Shown here one piece after another: positions 46,717-59,672 of a DNA stretch of 64,000 bases (positions within the stretch are counted from its first letter, which is position 1; each line of letters opens with the position of its first letter). The position numbers and the translations under genes were made by a program. The stretch covers positions 76,737,100 to 76,801,099 of the forward strand of contig OX375872.1 of NCBI GenBank assembly GCA_947359465.1. The letters are read 5' to 3'. The stretch comes from Metellina segmentata. Lineage: Eukaryota > Arthropoda > Arachnida > Araneae > Tetragnathidae. Below the pieces are notes generated by a model, which was not told where the DNA came from, did no database searches, and saw only the letters and a list, made by a program, of their open reading frames with translations.

Positions 46717-46790
46717 TGCACAGAAAAAGCACTACACAAAATCAAACATACAGAAAAAGCACTAAGTCAAATACACAGAAAAAGCACTGC
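46717..46790. repeat. Short direct repeats in the LINE 5' UTR
   Basis: Three copies of ACAGAAAAAGCACT spaced about 25-30 bp apart. They may be promoter modules of the LINE. Confidence 0.7.
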
Positions 46791-46830
46791 ACTTGAATGA
46801 AATGAATGAAATGTGATTGAAATGAATTTG

Positions 46831-47095
46831 TGTCCATTCCTGCTGCAAGAATGTCGCCAGCTCAGCTGTAGATTTCGGACGTGGTCCCCTAGTCCATAAG
46901 CGTCTCTCTAACTTGTCCCACAAATGTTCTAGGGGGTTTAGGTCAGTACTCTGAGCAGGCCAGGGAAGGCTATTTACATCCATGGATTGATACCACTGCT
47001 TGACATAGAGCGTTGTCATCCTGGAAGTAACATTCGTCCATTCCATAAAATTACCAGAGCTTATGAAGAACCTGATTGTTCAAAATGTTCATGTA
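46831..47095 (-). pseudogene. Tc1-like transposase pseudogene (main part)
   Basis: Minus-strand frames read YMNILNNQVLHKL, then YFQDDNA with the second catalytic Asp, then after a frameshift VKQWYQSM and PWPAQSTDLNPLEHLWDKLE, where the Glu of DD34E is present. The frame then passes LQQEWTQI and is interrupted by LINE DNA. The final part resumes beyond the LINE at 42790-42905 as AYKNLVESMPRRVVSVIAAH. This order matches a Tc1 transposase lacking its first half. Confidence 0.85.
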
Positions 47096-47100
47096 GACAA

Positions 47101-47138
47101 CCCCCCCCCCCCCCAAAAAAAAAAAAAAAAAAAATTAA
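47101..47138. repeat. Poly-C / poly-A tract followed by AAT repeats
   Basis: A run of about 16 C followed by about 21 A, then (AAT)n up to about 47155, inside the Tc1-like element where the transposase N-terminus should be. Confidence 0.95.
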
Positions 47139-47207
47139 TAATAATAATAATATTAATCGGTTTTTATGAAATTCCGCTGGAGTCCAGTCCATTATTGTAG
47201 GGTAGTG

Positions 47208-48039
47208 TATATTAGGATCTAAAAGTAGAATGGTTCATGATATATTCCAACCATTTTGGGGTGATTGAAAGCAGACTTAATTCCACTATGGAATCTCATA
47301 ATTAAAATTAAATTAAATTGTCAGTTCATGTTAAGGTATAGTAGAGGAATTTCTTGAATGGTGCTGCCTTGAATGACATAAATTGTCTTACGAAAATTAC
47401 ACACTCTCTTATAATTAATAACATATTCTCGTATGGTGAACAATGCATTCTTTTATAATTAATTAATATAGAGCTTCATAAAATACATGATATTGAGACA
47501 AAAAATATTCTATTATCGATCTGTTATTGATTTATACAAAACAAATGCTATAAATAATCGTTAATTTAGTTTTTGTAATAAGCACCAATTGATAAAACCA
47601 TGCCTTTTTTATTTTGTACAAAAAATGAAAACTTATAATAAATTCATATCTTTAATAAAGCCGAATCCTTTTTTAATTTGCTTCAAAATATCTTATCCCA
47701 ATTAACGATTTTTTTAAATTCGTTCAACATAATAAGCGATTATTCAATACAAAATGAATATGAAAGAAATCCCTGTTAATTAGATAAAAGCTAATATAAA
47801 ATTAATTATTCGCTTTGTAGCTAACTTATCCGATATATTCTGGAATTTTATCTTCCCCAGATATTCAATATGAAAGAAATTAACCTTGAAAATAAATTAA
47901 TTAATGAAATTTTAATTTCACGTTATGAATCATTTAGGGATGAGTACTTTTTCCTACGCTTTTTAATGAAAGATGGTTACTGAGATTACAAAATCAGTAT
48001 TTTCAGGTTTCTTTAAATATGCTTTTCTGCAAGATTTAG
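47208..48039. other. Unclassified AT-rich segment
   Basis: Nothing recognisable seen. Confidence 0.4.
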
Positions 48040-48235
48040 TAGTACCTTGTTGAAAGAGCTTCTCTGCACCATACTAGTCTTACAGAAATAGAAGAATAAT
48101 TACTTTACGACTCACACATGAATTCGCAAGGGAAATTTATTTTAAGTGTGTATTTTAGGAATGCTGTTTACAGAAGGTCTTGAACTCTCCAACGTTAGGA
48201 ACCCCACGCAAAATTTTTCGCGCTTCTGTCAAACT
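48040..48235. repeat. Dispersed repeat, copy 1
   Basis: Shares GAATTCGCAAGGGAAATTTA, TTTTAAGTG and GCTGTTTA with 55160-55350 over about 170 bp. Confidence 0.75.
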
Positions 48236-48286
48236 ATTCCGATCTAAGAAATATATTTACGAAATATGTATTATAGTACGTGTATA

Positions 48287-48529
48287 CATATGAGCCGTTA
48301 TTTTTGAAAGTGGTATAAGTCCACTTTGAAAAAAAAATGAGTTTATTTTCTTTAAGAATTTTAATAATTATTACTGCATAATAAAATTTAACAGGTTTAT
48401 AGTGTTAGAACATTATCCGAATTGAGTAACGTTTGCCAATATTTTAACATTAATTTAAGCTCAAACGTTAAATCTCTCGATGTACGAAAAAAAGAACTTA
48501 GACCACTTTAAAAAATAACGACTCACATG
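48287..48529. mobile_element. TA-flanked MITE
   Basis: CATATGAGCCGTTATTTTT at 48287 and, read inverted, CATGTGAGTCGTTATTTTT at 48529 are terminal inverted repeats that continue into AAAGTGGTATAAGT. TA lies outside each end. The 243-bp interior is non-coding. A similar end occurs near 59262-59282. Confidence 0.78.
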
Positions 48530-48601
48530 TAATATATTCAAATAAATTGCTTTTCCTTACTATTGTAGTGAAAATGCCAATCATACGGTAGGTAACTACG
48601 C

Positions 48602-48858
48602 AGTTAATTAACATAACACTGGAACAACATAAATGGCTATTGGTGGCTATCCGGAATCAATCTCGAATGGAAAAATCTGAGGGCAACTCGTTATTTTGAA
48701 CCACGGTCAAATGACGAACAGCTGAGCTGGCACCTCACTGGCGTATTTAACCTGCACCAGCCCCCATGTAAATTACGGTTTTTTGTAGGACGGAGATGCT
48801 AACGCCTAACGCTCTGGTAGCTTATTCGTAACATTTCCAAATGGGATTCTCTACCAAT
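48602..48858 (-). mobile_element. SINE family A, diverged
   Basis: 3' end AATTAACATAACACTGGAAC on the left. The tRNA head on the right is decayed. It is followed within 50 bp by an opposite-strand copy. Confidence 0.7.
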
Positions 48859-48892
48859 CATACTAAGCTGTCAAGAAATTATGAACGCACAT

Positions 48893-49215
48893 GTTAAACC
48901 ACGATTTTCGTTGTCGCGATAGTGCAGTTAAAAGAGAACTCATTAACACGAGGACGGTTGTGATTTCGAAACTAGGTTCAACCAAAGACAGTAGGGTAGG
49001 CGGAAGTTCACGTCAAATGCGTCTTTGTCTGAAATGTCCGCACGTTGGCGTGGTGTTGAAGTTTGGAGAGTGGGGTGCCAGATCAAGTGTTCTCTTCATC
49101 TGATCGTGGCTCAAAATTACGTGGCGTTATCCATGGACCTTTCCTTTCGGGATTGATTCCATCCCATCGCCAATGTTGTGCTGCTCTAACGTGACATTAA
49201 TTAACTACATACCAA
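48893..49215 (+). mobile_element. SINE family A, head-to-head with the previous copy
   Basis: Head region TGTCGCGATAGTGCAGTTAA is degenerate. The body GGAGAGTGGGGTGCCAG and CAAAATTACGTGGCG is clear. The 3' end is GTGACATTAATTAACTACAT. Confidence 0.72.
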
Positions 49216-49287
49216 CCAAAATTTGTATTCTTTGCTATTTGTGAAATAGCTGTTAGCTGATTGCTGAAATACCATAATGAGATCAAA

Positions 49288-50007
49288 AGGCGTCGGCAAA
49301 ACCAGGAAACATACTACAAAGGGCTTTAATTGTGAGGTACTTTACCTTTAGACTACGACCAGTACAGCCAGTTGTACCATGATCGTGCCAAGAAAGAATT
49401 TAGACAACGGCCGTTACAGCAGTTGTACCTTGCAATTTAAACGAATTGCGCTTATTGTCAAGTGGCGTCGACAAAACCTGGAAACATACTACAAAGGCTT
49501 TAATTATGAGCTACTGTACCTTTAGACTACGACCAGTACAGCCAGTTGTACCATGATCGTGCCAAGAAAGAATTTAGACAACGGCCGTTACAGCAGTTGT
49601 ACCTTGCAATTTAAACGAATTGCGCTTATTGTCAAGTGGCGTCGACAAAACCTGGAAACATACTACAAAGGCTTTAATTATGAGCTACTGTACCTTTAGA
49701 CTACGACCAGTACAGCCAGTTGTACCATGATCGTGCCAAGAAAGAATTTAGACAACGGCCGTTACAGCAGTTGTACCTTGCAATTTAAACGAATTGCGCT
49801 TATTGTCAAGTGGCGTCGACAAAAGCCGGAAACATACTACAAAGGGCTTTAATTATGAGCTACTTTACCTTTAGACAACGACCAGTACAGCCAGTTGTAC
49901 CATGATCGTGCCAAGAAAGAATTTAGACAACGGTCGTTACAGCAGTTGTACCTTACAATTTAAACGAATTGAGCTTTTTATATTTATAGCCGTAGTCCCA
50001 AAGGTTA
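49288..50007. repeat. 174-bp tandem array derived from a TTAA element (family Q)
   Basis: GTTGTACCATGATCGTGCC recurs at 49371, 49545, 49719 and 49894, giving periods of 174, 174 and 175 bp. The two middle units are essentially identical; the outer ones are more diverged. Read inverted, the right edge at about 50003 begins TTAACCTTTGGGACTACGGC, matching the left end of the element at 24694. No matching left end is visible. Confidence 0.93.
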
Positions 50008-50233
50008 AAGCAGTTTTAGAGCGAATAGATTTATCCATCCCGCAGACTACACAGATACGATCCGTCTGGTCGGTTCACCCGACCCGCGGACCAGATACGG
50101 CCTTAGAGACCAGGTCTTGTTTGGGTTTACTCGACCCTCGAATCATATAAGGTCCTCAAACTAATTTTTTCGTGGCTGCAGACTAGATTCGGCCCTCTGA
50201 ATAAGTACTATTCCTGCAACGTGTTGACAGAAT
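50008..50233. other. Unclassified segment
   Basis: GC-richer than average near 50040-50150, with CTGGTCGGTTCACCCGACCC; origin unknown. Confidence 0.3.
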
Positions 50234-50420
50234 TTAACCTTCCTGGTAAAAATCTCTACAAGATACTTCGTCAAGTGTAAAGCTGGACAGATCTTGATGG
50301 GCGAGATACCTCGTCATTAGAACAAAACTGAACGGATCTCCATTTTGTCATCTTAAAAAAAAATCGGCAATATCTTGATGATAAGGAAACTAGTCATTAT
50401 CAAAATTGGCCAAATTAAGT
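50234..50420 (+). mobile_element. Family P MITE, right end lost
   Basis: TTAACCTTCCTGG at 50234, GCGAGATACCTCGTC near 50302 and GGCAATATCTTGATGA near 50367. The final palindrome and the GGAGGG end are absent. Confidence 0.75.
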
Positions 50421-50977
50421 CTTTAAAGACTAAATTTAAAATAATTCATTGAGAGAGAGGAGACGAGATTAGTGTAAAAACGGAAACGACTTGAGCTGAT
50501 GAAATAAGTGAGCATTACAAAAATTTTAGTTATTCAAAATGATTAATTAAACAATTAGCCACAAGAGTACAGTGTAGAGCTATATTATTAATAGCTGCAT
50601 TGAAATTTGCTCCACACGCGTAAACAGATTTTTATGTATTTTTATTAATTAGTAGTTTGTGCGTAACTACTTTGCCTTAAAGTTTTCCACGGTATATTTA
50701 ATTACTGGACTTAAGAGGATTGTGCTTGGTAGATTAATTTACTTGCCACTCGTAACGCTAATGTCCACTACATTGCTAATCAGTTTTAAAGATCTCAATT
50801 ACGAATACATAATTTACAACTCCGAATTATATTCAAAGAGGATTACATTTCATTCTGTATAATTGAAGGCTTTAAAAATGTTTAAAAGACGGTTTTTACC
50901 TTGAGTATGAGGTTTCTTTAAATGAAGTATATTTTAAGAGTTCTTCTTTAGTTTTCATATTTGAATATGAGAAACAG
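50421..50977. other. Unclassified AT-rich segment
   Basis: The 67-codon frame at 50659-50862 resembles no known protein. Confidence 0.35.
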
Positions 50978-51228
50978 TAGCCCGGTTGGTTGAGTAACTC
51001 ATTAGTGACTGAAGAGTTACGAGTAGAAATCCAAACAAATACCGTCGTAGTGTGAAAGTTTGGACATTGGGATTCCAGCTAAGGTGTGACCCCGTCATCC
51101 GACCGTGGTTCAAAATTACGTGGCGTTGTCCTCAATTCGATTCTTTCCCTTCGTGTTGGATCTCAAACCATCGCCAATAGCTCATAGTGTTGTTGCAGTG
51201 CGACGTTAATTAAATACCTACCTATATA
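50978..51228 (+). mobile_element. SINE family A
   Basis: Head AGTAGCCCGGTTGGTTGAGT with A box at about 50982. The B-box region is decayed. The body and the 3' end TGCGACGTTAATTAAATACC are clear. Confidence 0.8.
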
Positions 51229-51562
51229 ATAGAGTACTGCATAGTACTTTTAATTAATACTTTTTATCTTTTATGAATTTTCTCGAATGAAAAATAAAAA
51301 TATTAAGTTTCACTAAACATTAACTAGGCCTTTGTTGGTTGATTTTGAGTTTTGAAGTACAAGAACTGAGTGGTCAAGCTGCGCAAAACACAAGACATAT
51401 ATCGTCAAACTCGGCATTGAATTAAACAAAAACATAAATTTATTCAGCTTGAATAAAAGTTTTCTATACAAAATCTGTCATCCTTAATTGCCAAATCTCT
51501 TTATACCTTTTCAACCACTTTAAATACGATTATTTAAATAATATTTCAAAATGGGTGGTACG

Positions 51563-51650
51563 TAGTCAATTAACGTTGCGCTGGAGCAATACAACGGGAT
51601 ATTGGCGAAGGTCCAGGATCAATCCTGAAGGGAAAGATCCAATGCCTCTT
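51563..51650 (-). repeat. SINE family A, 3' fragment
   Basis: AATTAACGTTGCGCTGGAGC, then CGGGATATTGGCG and GAAGGGAAAGATCC. Confidence 0.65.
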
Positions 51651-52323
51651 AATTTTCTACCAAGTTAATATGACTAGAGCAGAATGTATGATTGATATTT
51701 CAGACTGAAAATACTTAATTATTAATATATAAAAACACCAATTATAAAAAAAACATTCAATAATAATCATTCAATTAATAAAAATACAGATATGAAAGCA
51801 TGCAACCTAGTCTACAGTATTCCACAACACGCTATTTGAAGATCTTTTATAACGAATTGTATGATTCAGTTATTCGTACAATTGATCTACGATTGGGCAG
51901 TCAGTGCGCGCCATGCTTATATTACTTTTAAACTTAACTCTCTTGAAATTCCAATCATGAATGTCAGTCAGTCCTCAAGCCTTTTGTTCAACGGACTATG
52001 GGATCAAATCCATGGATGGTTGTAGGGGTCGAAATCCCCTCTAAACTGAGGGTATTGGGCTCTTTTTGTAAAAATCGACCGTAGAGCTATGTGTCAAACC
52101 AGTTATGAATGTAACAGAAGACTGATCAAATGTATACCAAAGTCGAGTTAATTTGTTCATATTGCCTGTCATGCGTGTTCCTCATTTCTGGCTAATGTGA
52201 ACACCCAGGTGAAATTAATTGGTTGAGATAAAGGGTTCGAGCCCCCAAGGAGTTAGACCCTATAAAGAATAATTAAAAACAAGTCAAGTTTCTTTTTATC
52301 TATCCGTGTCCTTAATTTTGAGC
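51651..52323. other. AT-rich segment with two tRNA-like T-arm motifs
   Basis: GGGGTCGAAATCCCC near 52027 and GGGTTCGAGCCCCC near 52228 are B-box/T-arm-like, each followed by a similar AGGGTATTGGGC / AGTTAGACCC stretch. They may be fragments of another tRNA-derived SINE. No complete cloverleaf was found. Confidence 0.3.
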
Positions 52324-52555
52324 TTAAATTAGCAACACGACCAGATGTTTATGGATGAGATCTTTCATGATTAGGAAAAAGCAGACAAAATCTTGGAGTA
52401 CGAGATGTGTTGTCATTAAGAAAAAAACAGACAAGATCTTGAGCTTTTTCATAAAAAAATCGGCATAATCTTAATGACGAGTAATCTCGTCATTAGCGAA
52501 ATTAAAAGGATTTTGATAGACGAGACATCTCATCAAAAACCCCTTGTAGGATTAA
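52324..52555 (+). mobile_element. Family P MITE, left end decayed
   Basis: ACGACCAGATG near 52337, GACGAGTAATCTCGTC near 52476, right end CCCCTTGTAGGA followed by TTAA (52552-52555). Confidence 0.72.
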
Positions 52556-52751
52556 CAATTCAGTTTCAAAAGGGAATGTTTAGAATTTTTCGTGCATTGC
52601 CATGACTCATGACTTATTTCTCTAATAAGTATTTCCCGGTAAGATATGTTTTCGGCACATTAAATAGGAGTCTTGGCTTATAGAATGCAAAACTATAATA
52701 CTTCTGGTTATTCTTGTTTTCAATCTGAACGATTCAATAATTTAATCTTAC

Positions 52752-52753
<2 letters not shown>

Positions 52754-52812
<59 letters not shown>
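52754..52812. repeat. (TG)n microsatellite
   Basis: About 29 uninterrupted TG units. Confidence 0.99.
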
Positions 52813-54431
<1,619 letters not shown>

Positions 54432-54710
54432 TTAACCCTCCTAATGGTTGTCTCAACGTGGTATCTCATCATTAGCAAAACTGACCAGATATTGCTAGAC
54501 GAGATATCTCGAAATCGACATATTGCCGATAGCAAAAAATGAAAGATTGGACAGATCTTGATGTACGAGATATTGCTGATAGCAAAAAAATTGGAAAGAT
54601 TGGTCTCATATTGATGACGAGATATCTAGTCATCTAGATATTGCCGATAGCAAAAAATTGAAAGGATTGGTCAAATCTTGTTGTGCGAGACATCTTGTTA
54701 GGAGAATTAA
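54432..54710 (+). mobile_element. Family P MITE with amplified internal module
   Basis: TTAACCCTCCTAATGG at 54432 and AGGAGAA-TTAA at 54707-54710. A module with GCCGATAGCAAAAAATTG and GACGAGATATCT-type sites is repeated three times inside. Confidence 0.8.
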
Positions 54711-55159
54711 CGAAATGCTATGAAAGAAATGCTAGATAACTATCAAAAGTGTTTTTGTAAAAATATCACGCGGATAAAACCGAATCCTAAGTTTTTTCTT
54801 TTGTTTTATGAAGTCATAAACTTCATTTAGAACAAACTCATATTTTTCACTAAGGATTAATCATTTCCGTTAAATTTACTCTTTTGTGATTATCTTAAAA
54901 TAAAATACTAATGATACGTTTTCTCGATAACTTTTAGGAAGTTCTAAAGTGCATTCTAGGTTATTTTCTGAATGTACATGCTATTTGATATTCCTTAGCT
55001 ATTCGATAAGTAAAGTTAAATGGTCGTTATGAATACTTAGTGATGAACACTTTTCACGTGTAGTTGAGATGAAAAATATTTGGCTAGATTAAAGGAGTAG
55101 TATATATTTTCATGTCCATGTGAGTATTCTTATCAGCAAAAAGTAGTGTTTGCTTGTTT
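54711..55159. other. Unclassified AT-rich segment
   Basis: Nothing recognisable seen. Confidence 0.35.
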
Positions 55160-55350
55160 AAGTAGGTTCTCTTCACCCCAGGTTATTTTTACAGAAGCAG
55201 AAGAAGAAAATATTGCTTTTCAGAGAATTCGCAAGGGAAATTTATTTTAAGTGCGTATTCTCGGACGCTGTTTATTGAGAAGTCTGGAACTCTTCAACTC
55301 CAAAACTCGAAGATTTGACCTAATTTTTCATACATTTCTGCGTGATTATT
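55160..55350. repeat. Dispersed repeat, copy 2
   Basis: Aligns with 48040-48235 around GAATTCGCAAGGGAAATTTA. Family unidentified. Confidence 0.75.
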
Positions 55351-56069
55351 ACATAGCAGGATCACACACTTACAGAATAGTGAAGCAAATTACTTGCACC
55401 TATTATAAGCGGCGAAAAATGTCAATAATACGATTGTGTCATTATTATGTTAAGACTTAGGTTACAAAACATTTCAAGTAATCAAACTGAAGACTACATT
55501 AAAGTAGAGACTTAAAAAAATCAGCTAATACAACCCTCAAATTTTGACATATTTCTAGCTTAACCATATCTTAGTCATACAGAAAAATTTATTTTCAATT
55601 CACATCAAACTAAAGTATTAAATCACTGCTAAAGACCAAGTGACAGATGTATACAACTTAATATACATAAATATGCCTCATTCAAGTAAATGGTTTTGCA
55701 AATATTTGTTTTATTTCGCAAACAGAAATCTCTAACTCATATAAAAAAATTACGTTAAATTTGATGTTCAAAAATACGTAGTATCTATTGCAGACAAAGT
55801 GAAGAAAAACGAAACTATCTAAAGTCTCCCCGAACTATTTCATGTAATAAAAAAATCTGTGAAATGATTCATTGAATAATTTTTCATTTAAAATAGTTGA
55901 AAACTCCTTTTAGTTTTATCATTCGTCATTTTCAACGAATTGGTAACTTAATTGCAACATAATAAATATCATATAAAATACTATATATCAAAATTATGAG
56001 AATACAAAATTAGACACACGAAAATCTCAGAAATCTAAACCAAGTTTTCAGTTACTGTCAACTACAACG
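55351..56069. other. Unclassified AT-rich segment
   Basis: Nothing recognisable seen. Confidence 0.35.
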
Positions 56070-56295
56070 TTGGCCCTACTGGTTGTTGTCTTGACGAGGT
56101 ATCTCGTTAATAGCAAAACTGACCAAATCCTGACAGACAAGATATCTCGTCCATAGCGTAAAATTGATAAGATCTTGATCTGGTTATCATCAAAAAATGG
56201 CAATATATTGCTGACAAGATACGTATCCCGCCATTAACAAAATTTATTAGATCTTCATGAACGATATATCTCATAGATCTTACTAAGAGGGTTAA
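56070..56295 (+). mobile_element. Family P MITE
   Basis: Left end CCCTACTGGTTGTTGTC, GACGAGGTATCTCGTT near 56094, right end ACTAAGAGGG and TTAA at 56292-56295. The left TTAA is decayed to TTGG. Confidence 0.8.
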
Positions 56296-59200
56296 AAGAT
56301 ACTATTATCCGCTGTATAACATAATAAGAGGCATTTGTCCAACTGTTTCACAAGTGAGGTGCGTGTGAAGATCCAATGGATTATCAGTTAAATATAGCTT
56401 TGTGTTACTAGACTTAAGACCTCAACTTCATAATCGATAATACAGAAAATGTCGACCTTGACCAAAATGAAATACTGTCCTCTTTAGCATATTCTACATC
56501 CCACTCTTTTTTAAGAACGACCGAACGTTAATGAATAATGAACGTAAAAAGTTTAACAACGGTGAGTTGCTAATAGGATTTTACGAGGAACTATCATATA
56601 CCCTCTAATTTGCATTAATGGCTCAATGCAGTTTTAATTGAGCATGCTTAACTTTGACTCTAATTGACTATAAAAATGATTTTAGCAACTAATTGCGAAT
56701 CTGTAAACATACCACCATGATGAGGGTTTTTAATACCTATAAATTAAAATACTTGAACAAAAAAAAGAAAAAAATTTGTACTACATCTAGCTTTTTTACG
56801 TCCAATAGAGACGTTATTTAGAGTCCGTTACTGTCATCTAATAAGCTTCTAAGTAGAAGAAAGTAGCAATGGGTCTTTTCCATGAGAAATATAACGTCCA
56901 TCACTCAAAACTATGACATGTTTTTAGAACAAATTAACTAACTTAATATATATATACTCCTTTTGCTAACAATATTGAAGTTAATAAGAAAAGTATTGTT
57001 TTGAATTTCACAAAAGAATGTACTTTATTATTATTTTTTTCTGTGGCTCAATTGCAAGTTTATATATGCTAGCGTAAATGATGTTAACATCTTAGGGTGA
57101 AGTTTGGTTACAAAATATAAGATTTTTAAATGTCATCTTTACATCAAGTGTATATTTCTTAGAGTACATTCAACTCGTGTAGCTTGCTAACACAAAAGAA
57201 GGTACTTTATTAAGTATTTTCATACACATATTCTTAAGAGTTTCATATTTTGTTTGTCGTTTCTGTATTTCATGCAATACTGATTTGACGATTCAATTTC
57301 GAGAAATAAATTTTATAAACTAACGAAAATAGATAAAGATACTGAAATACTTTATTTAAAATATAGGGAATAATTAAGTAAATAAAAATATTGTTTTATT
57401 TAACTATATTAATAACTACCAAAATTATCCCACCTCACTCGGGTTGAATTGGTTATATATAGATTGAAAATGACTAAGAATAATCACTTTCCTCTTTCGT
57501 AGAATCCCAAATCATTTAAATATAAGTAAAATAATATTTTACACACTTTTTCGACATTTTTTAAAATTTTTATAATTTACATTGAACACAAATCGTATTC
57601 GACCATATCCATCCATGTAGTACTCTTGACACATATCATAACCGTACTAAAAGTATAAACTGATGAAAGGTCACAATGTTAACTACAACAAAAGACTATT
57701 TAGTGGGAGGTTTACGGAATTTAACTTTTTAAGTTCTTTTTTCCTGTAAAATTGATCAATTCAATTCGTAAAATGGAGAATACTTTCACAATCATACTTG
57801 AGGCTTTCGACATTTTCGAATTTCTCCATCATTAAGGGAAAAATTACAAATTAATTTACACTACAAAATTTATCACTAAGGTTTTAAGCTAATGCGTTCA
57901 TTCTTGAAAATACCGTTTTGTGGCACTTACAATAATAAAATAACTTAGTAACCTATTACCATTTTTTTAAATGGTAAATTGATTTCATAGCATTTCTTCT
58001 AAGGAAAAACATTGTTACTAATTTTCCTTACATAAGTTTCTTGAATATAACTTGAATTCATAAAATAAGCCATCATGATCATCTGTCGCTATGACGAACA
58101 CTTTGCAATATTTCAAGTCATTGTTGGGATTTTTTAAACATTAAAGTTCTTTCAACAATGGCAAAATTCCACTTAAAATTGCTTTATTCTAACTCACATG
58201 TTGCTTTAAATAGAATATTTTAGTGCCTATTGCGTGAAATTTATTCAAATAGTAAATATTTAAACCAAAAACAACAACATAAAATAAAATAAAAGTCCGG
58301 AAAAAATTGTTCTACAGATATAAATTCGTGACTCTCTTTTATCTCTTGATCTCGAAGAGCTGCCACAATTTACAATTTAAAGTTAGACAGTATATGAAAG
58401 TACAAAATTAATTCTGACTCAAAAATAAACAGAAAATATAAAGAACACGAGTTTCCGTTTCGTTTCAAAATTCGTCCGTCCCAAATATTCGGAAATAGTT
58501 CTTATTTCGCAAAGGAAATAAATAAGGCTCAAATTGCAAAAGTATTAGAATTCGAAATCGTAAAAATAGTTTTCGGAAAAAGAATTGATTTTTCAGAGCA
58601 TGGTAAAACAATCCAAGTAATTGCAATGCTCCAATATACCTTGCAGCAACTCCAAATCTGCCAAATTCTGGTAGACTTAAATATAGTTACTCAAATATTT
58701 TAGCATGAAACGTGCCTAAATATGTAAACAAAACAGTTTTAAATAATGTATCCATTAAACACTAAAATAGGGTTTATCAACTATAGAACATAGCATTAAA
58801 ATATGTTGAATAAATTTTATGTCACTTGACAAATACACAAACACTAAATCAGACGTAGAACGGGAAGAAGGTCAGACTAAAGCAATTAAGTTCAGTCACT
58901 TAATGAATGTAAGTACTCGCAGTATGTAAAGCTTTACTAAAGCTACAGTAAGTAAAGTAACTATCAATTTTTATTCATATAGATATACAGTAAACGACAA
59001 GAAATTTACTTAATATATAGTATCTTATAGTTAAAATTTCATTTCTTTTATCTCCACATATTATACTCCACGCTTTTACTACTATATACACTATACTGCC
59101 ACGCCATATTATAAATATATAGTTCTTATTTTTTTCTAAAACATAAATTTTAAATATCTGTTGTATCACGAAATGTAAATAAAATGTGCAATTTTTTTAA

Positions 59201-59672
59201 CTTTATGATTGAGAGAAAGAAGTTTATAAATTTTATACTGATAGGGGGGAGCGATGGGTAAAAATAATAACTCACATGTATATATTATGAATCGCAACAT
59301 ATCAACACATCGTACAAAATAAAAAATTGAAAACTACATTACAACTTTCAAATTAAATCTAGACAAAAAGATAGCATTCCTCTTCGTATTTTAAGTTATA
59401 ACATAAAATATTCCTACTTGATTTATTTTGCTATATATCAGGTATATAGTACTTTTAAGAATCACCACATGAGACATATTGTACATATTGTAGTGTTACG
59501 CGAATTGATACAAAACTACAATAAGCTAAACCACCTTATTTTATTGTGAATGTGCCATGAAGGGCTTTCTTGAATCTCACAAAGCAGTTCAATTTATCAA
59601 AAGACTGTATGAGCTTTTACTTCCTTAATATATACGAATTTCAGATCCTGTAAACATTTCAGAATATCAATG
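56296..59672. other. Long unclassified AT-rich segment
   Basis: No reading frame, splice pattern or repeat I can name over about 3.4 kb, apart from a short piece near 59262-59282 resembling an end of the TA-MITE at 48287. Confidence 0.5.

Larger units (their letters stand above)
42906..46830 (-). mobile_element. CR1-like non-LTR retrotransposon (LINE), near full length
   Basis: About 3.9 kb on the minus strand: a 5' region with short repeats, ORF1, ORF2 and a short 3' UTR ending in TATTTG repeats (42906-42930, read inverted) instead of poly-A. A repeat-type 3' tail is characteristic of the CR1 clade. Boundaries come from the interrupted Tc1 reading frame; the exact target-site duplication is unresolved. 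Confidence 0.85.
42753..47207 (-). mobile_element. Tc1-like element split by a LINE
   Basis: The left end CACTCTACCCTACAATAATGG at 42753 and, read inverted, CACTACCCTACAATAATGG at 47207 are terminal inverted repeats, each preceded by TA. The left part (42753-42905) encodes the transposase C-terminus and the right part (46831-47207) the catalytic middle. The CR1-like LINE lies between them. The DNA-binding N-terminus is deleted, since only about 110 bp separate the surviving coding part from the right terminal repeat. Confidence 0.82.

Noticed and set aside
49288..50007. CRISPR-like array
   Set aside because: The 174-bp units are contiguous with no unique spacers, and the sequence is eukaryotic and homologous to a MITE.
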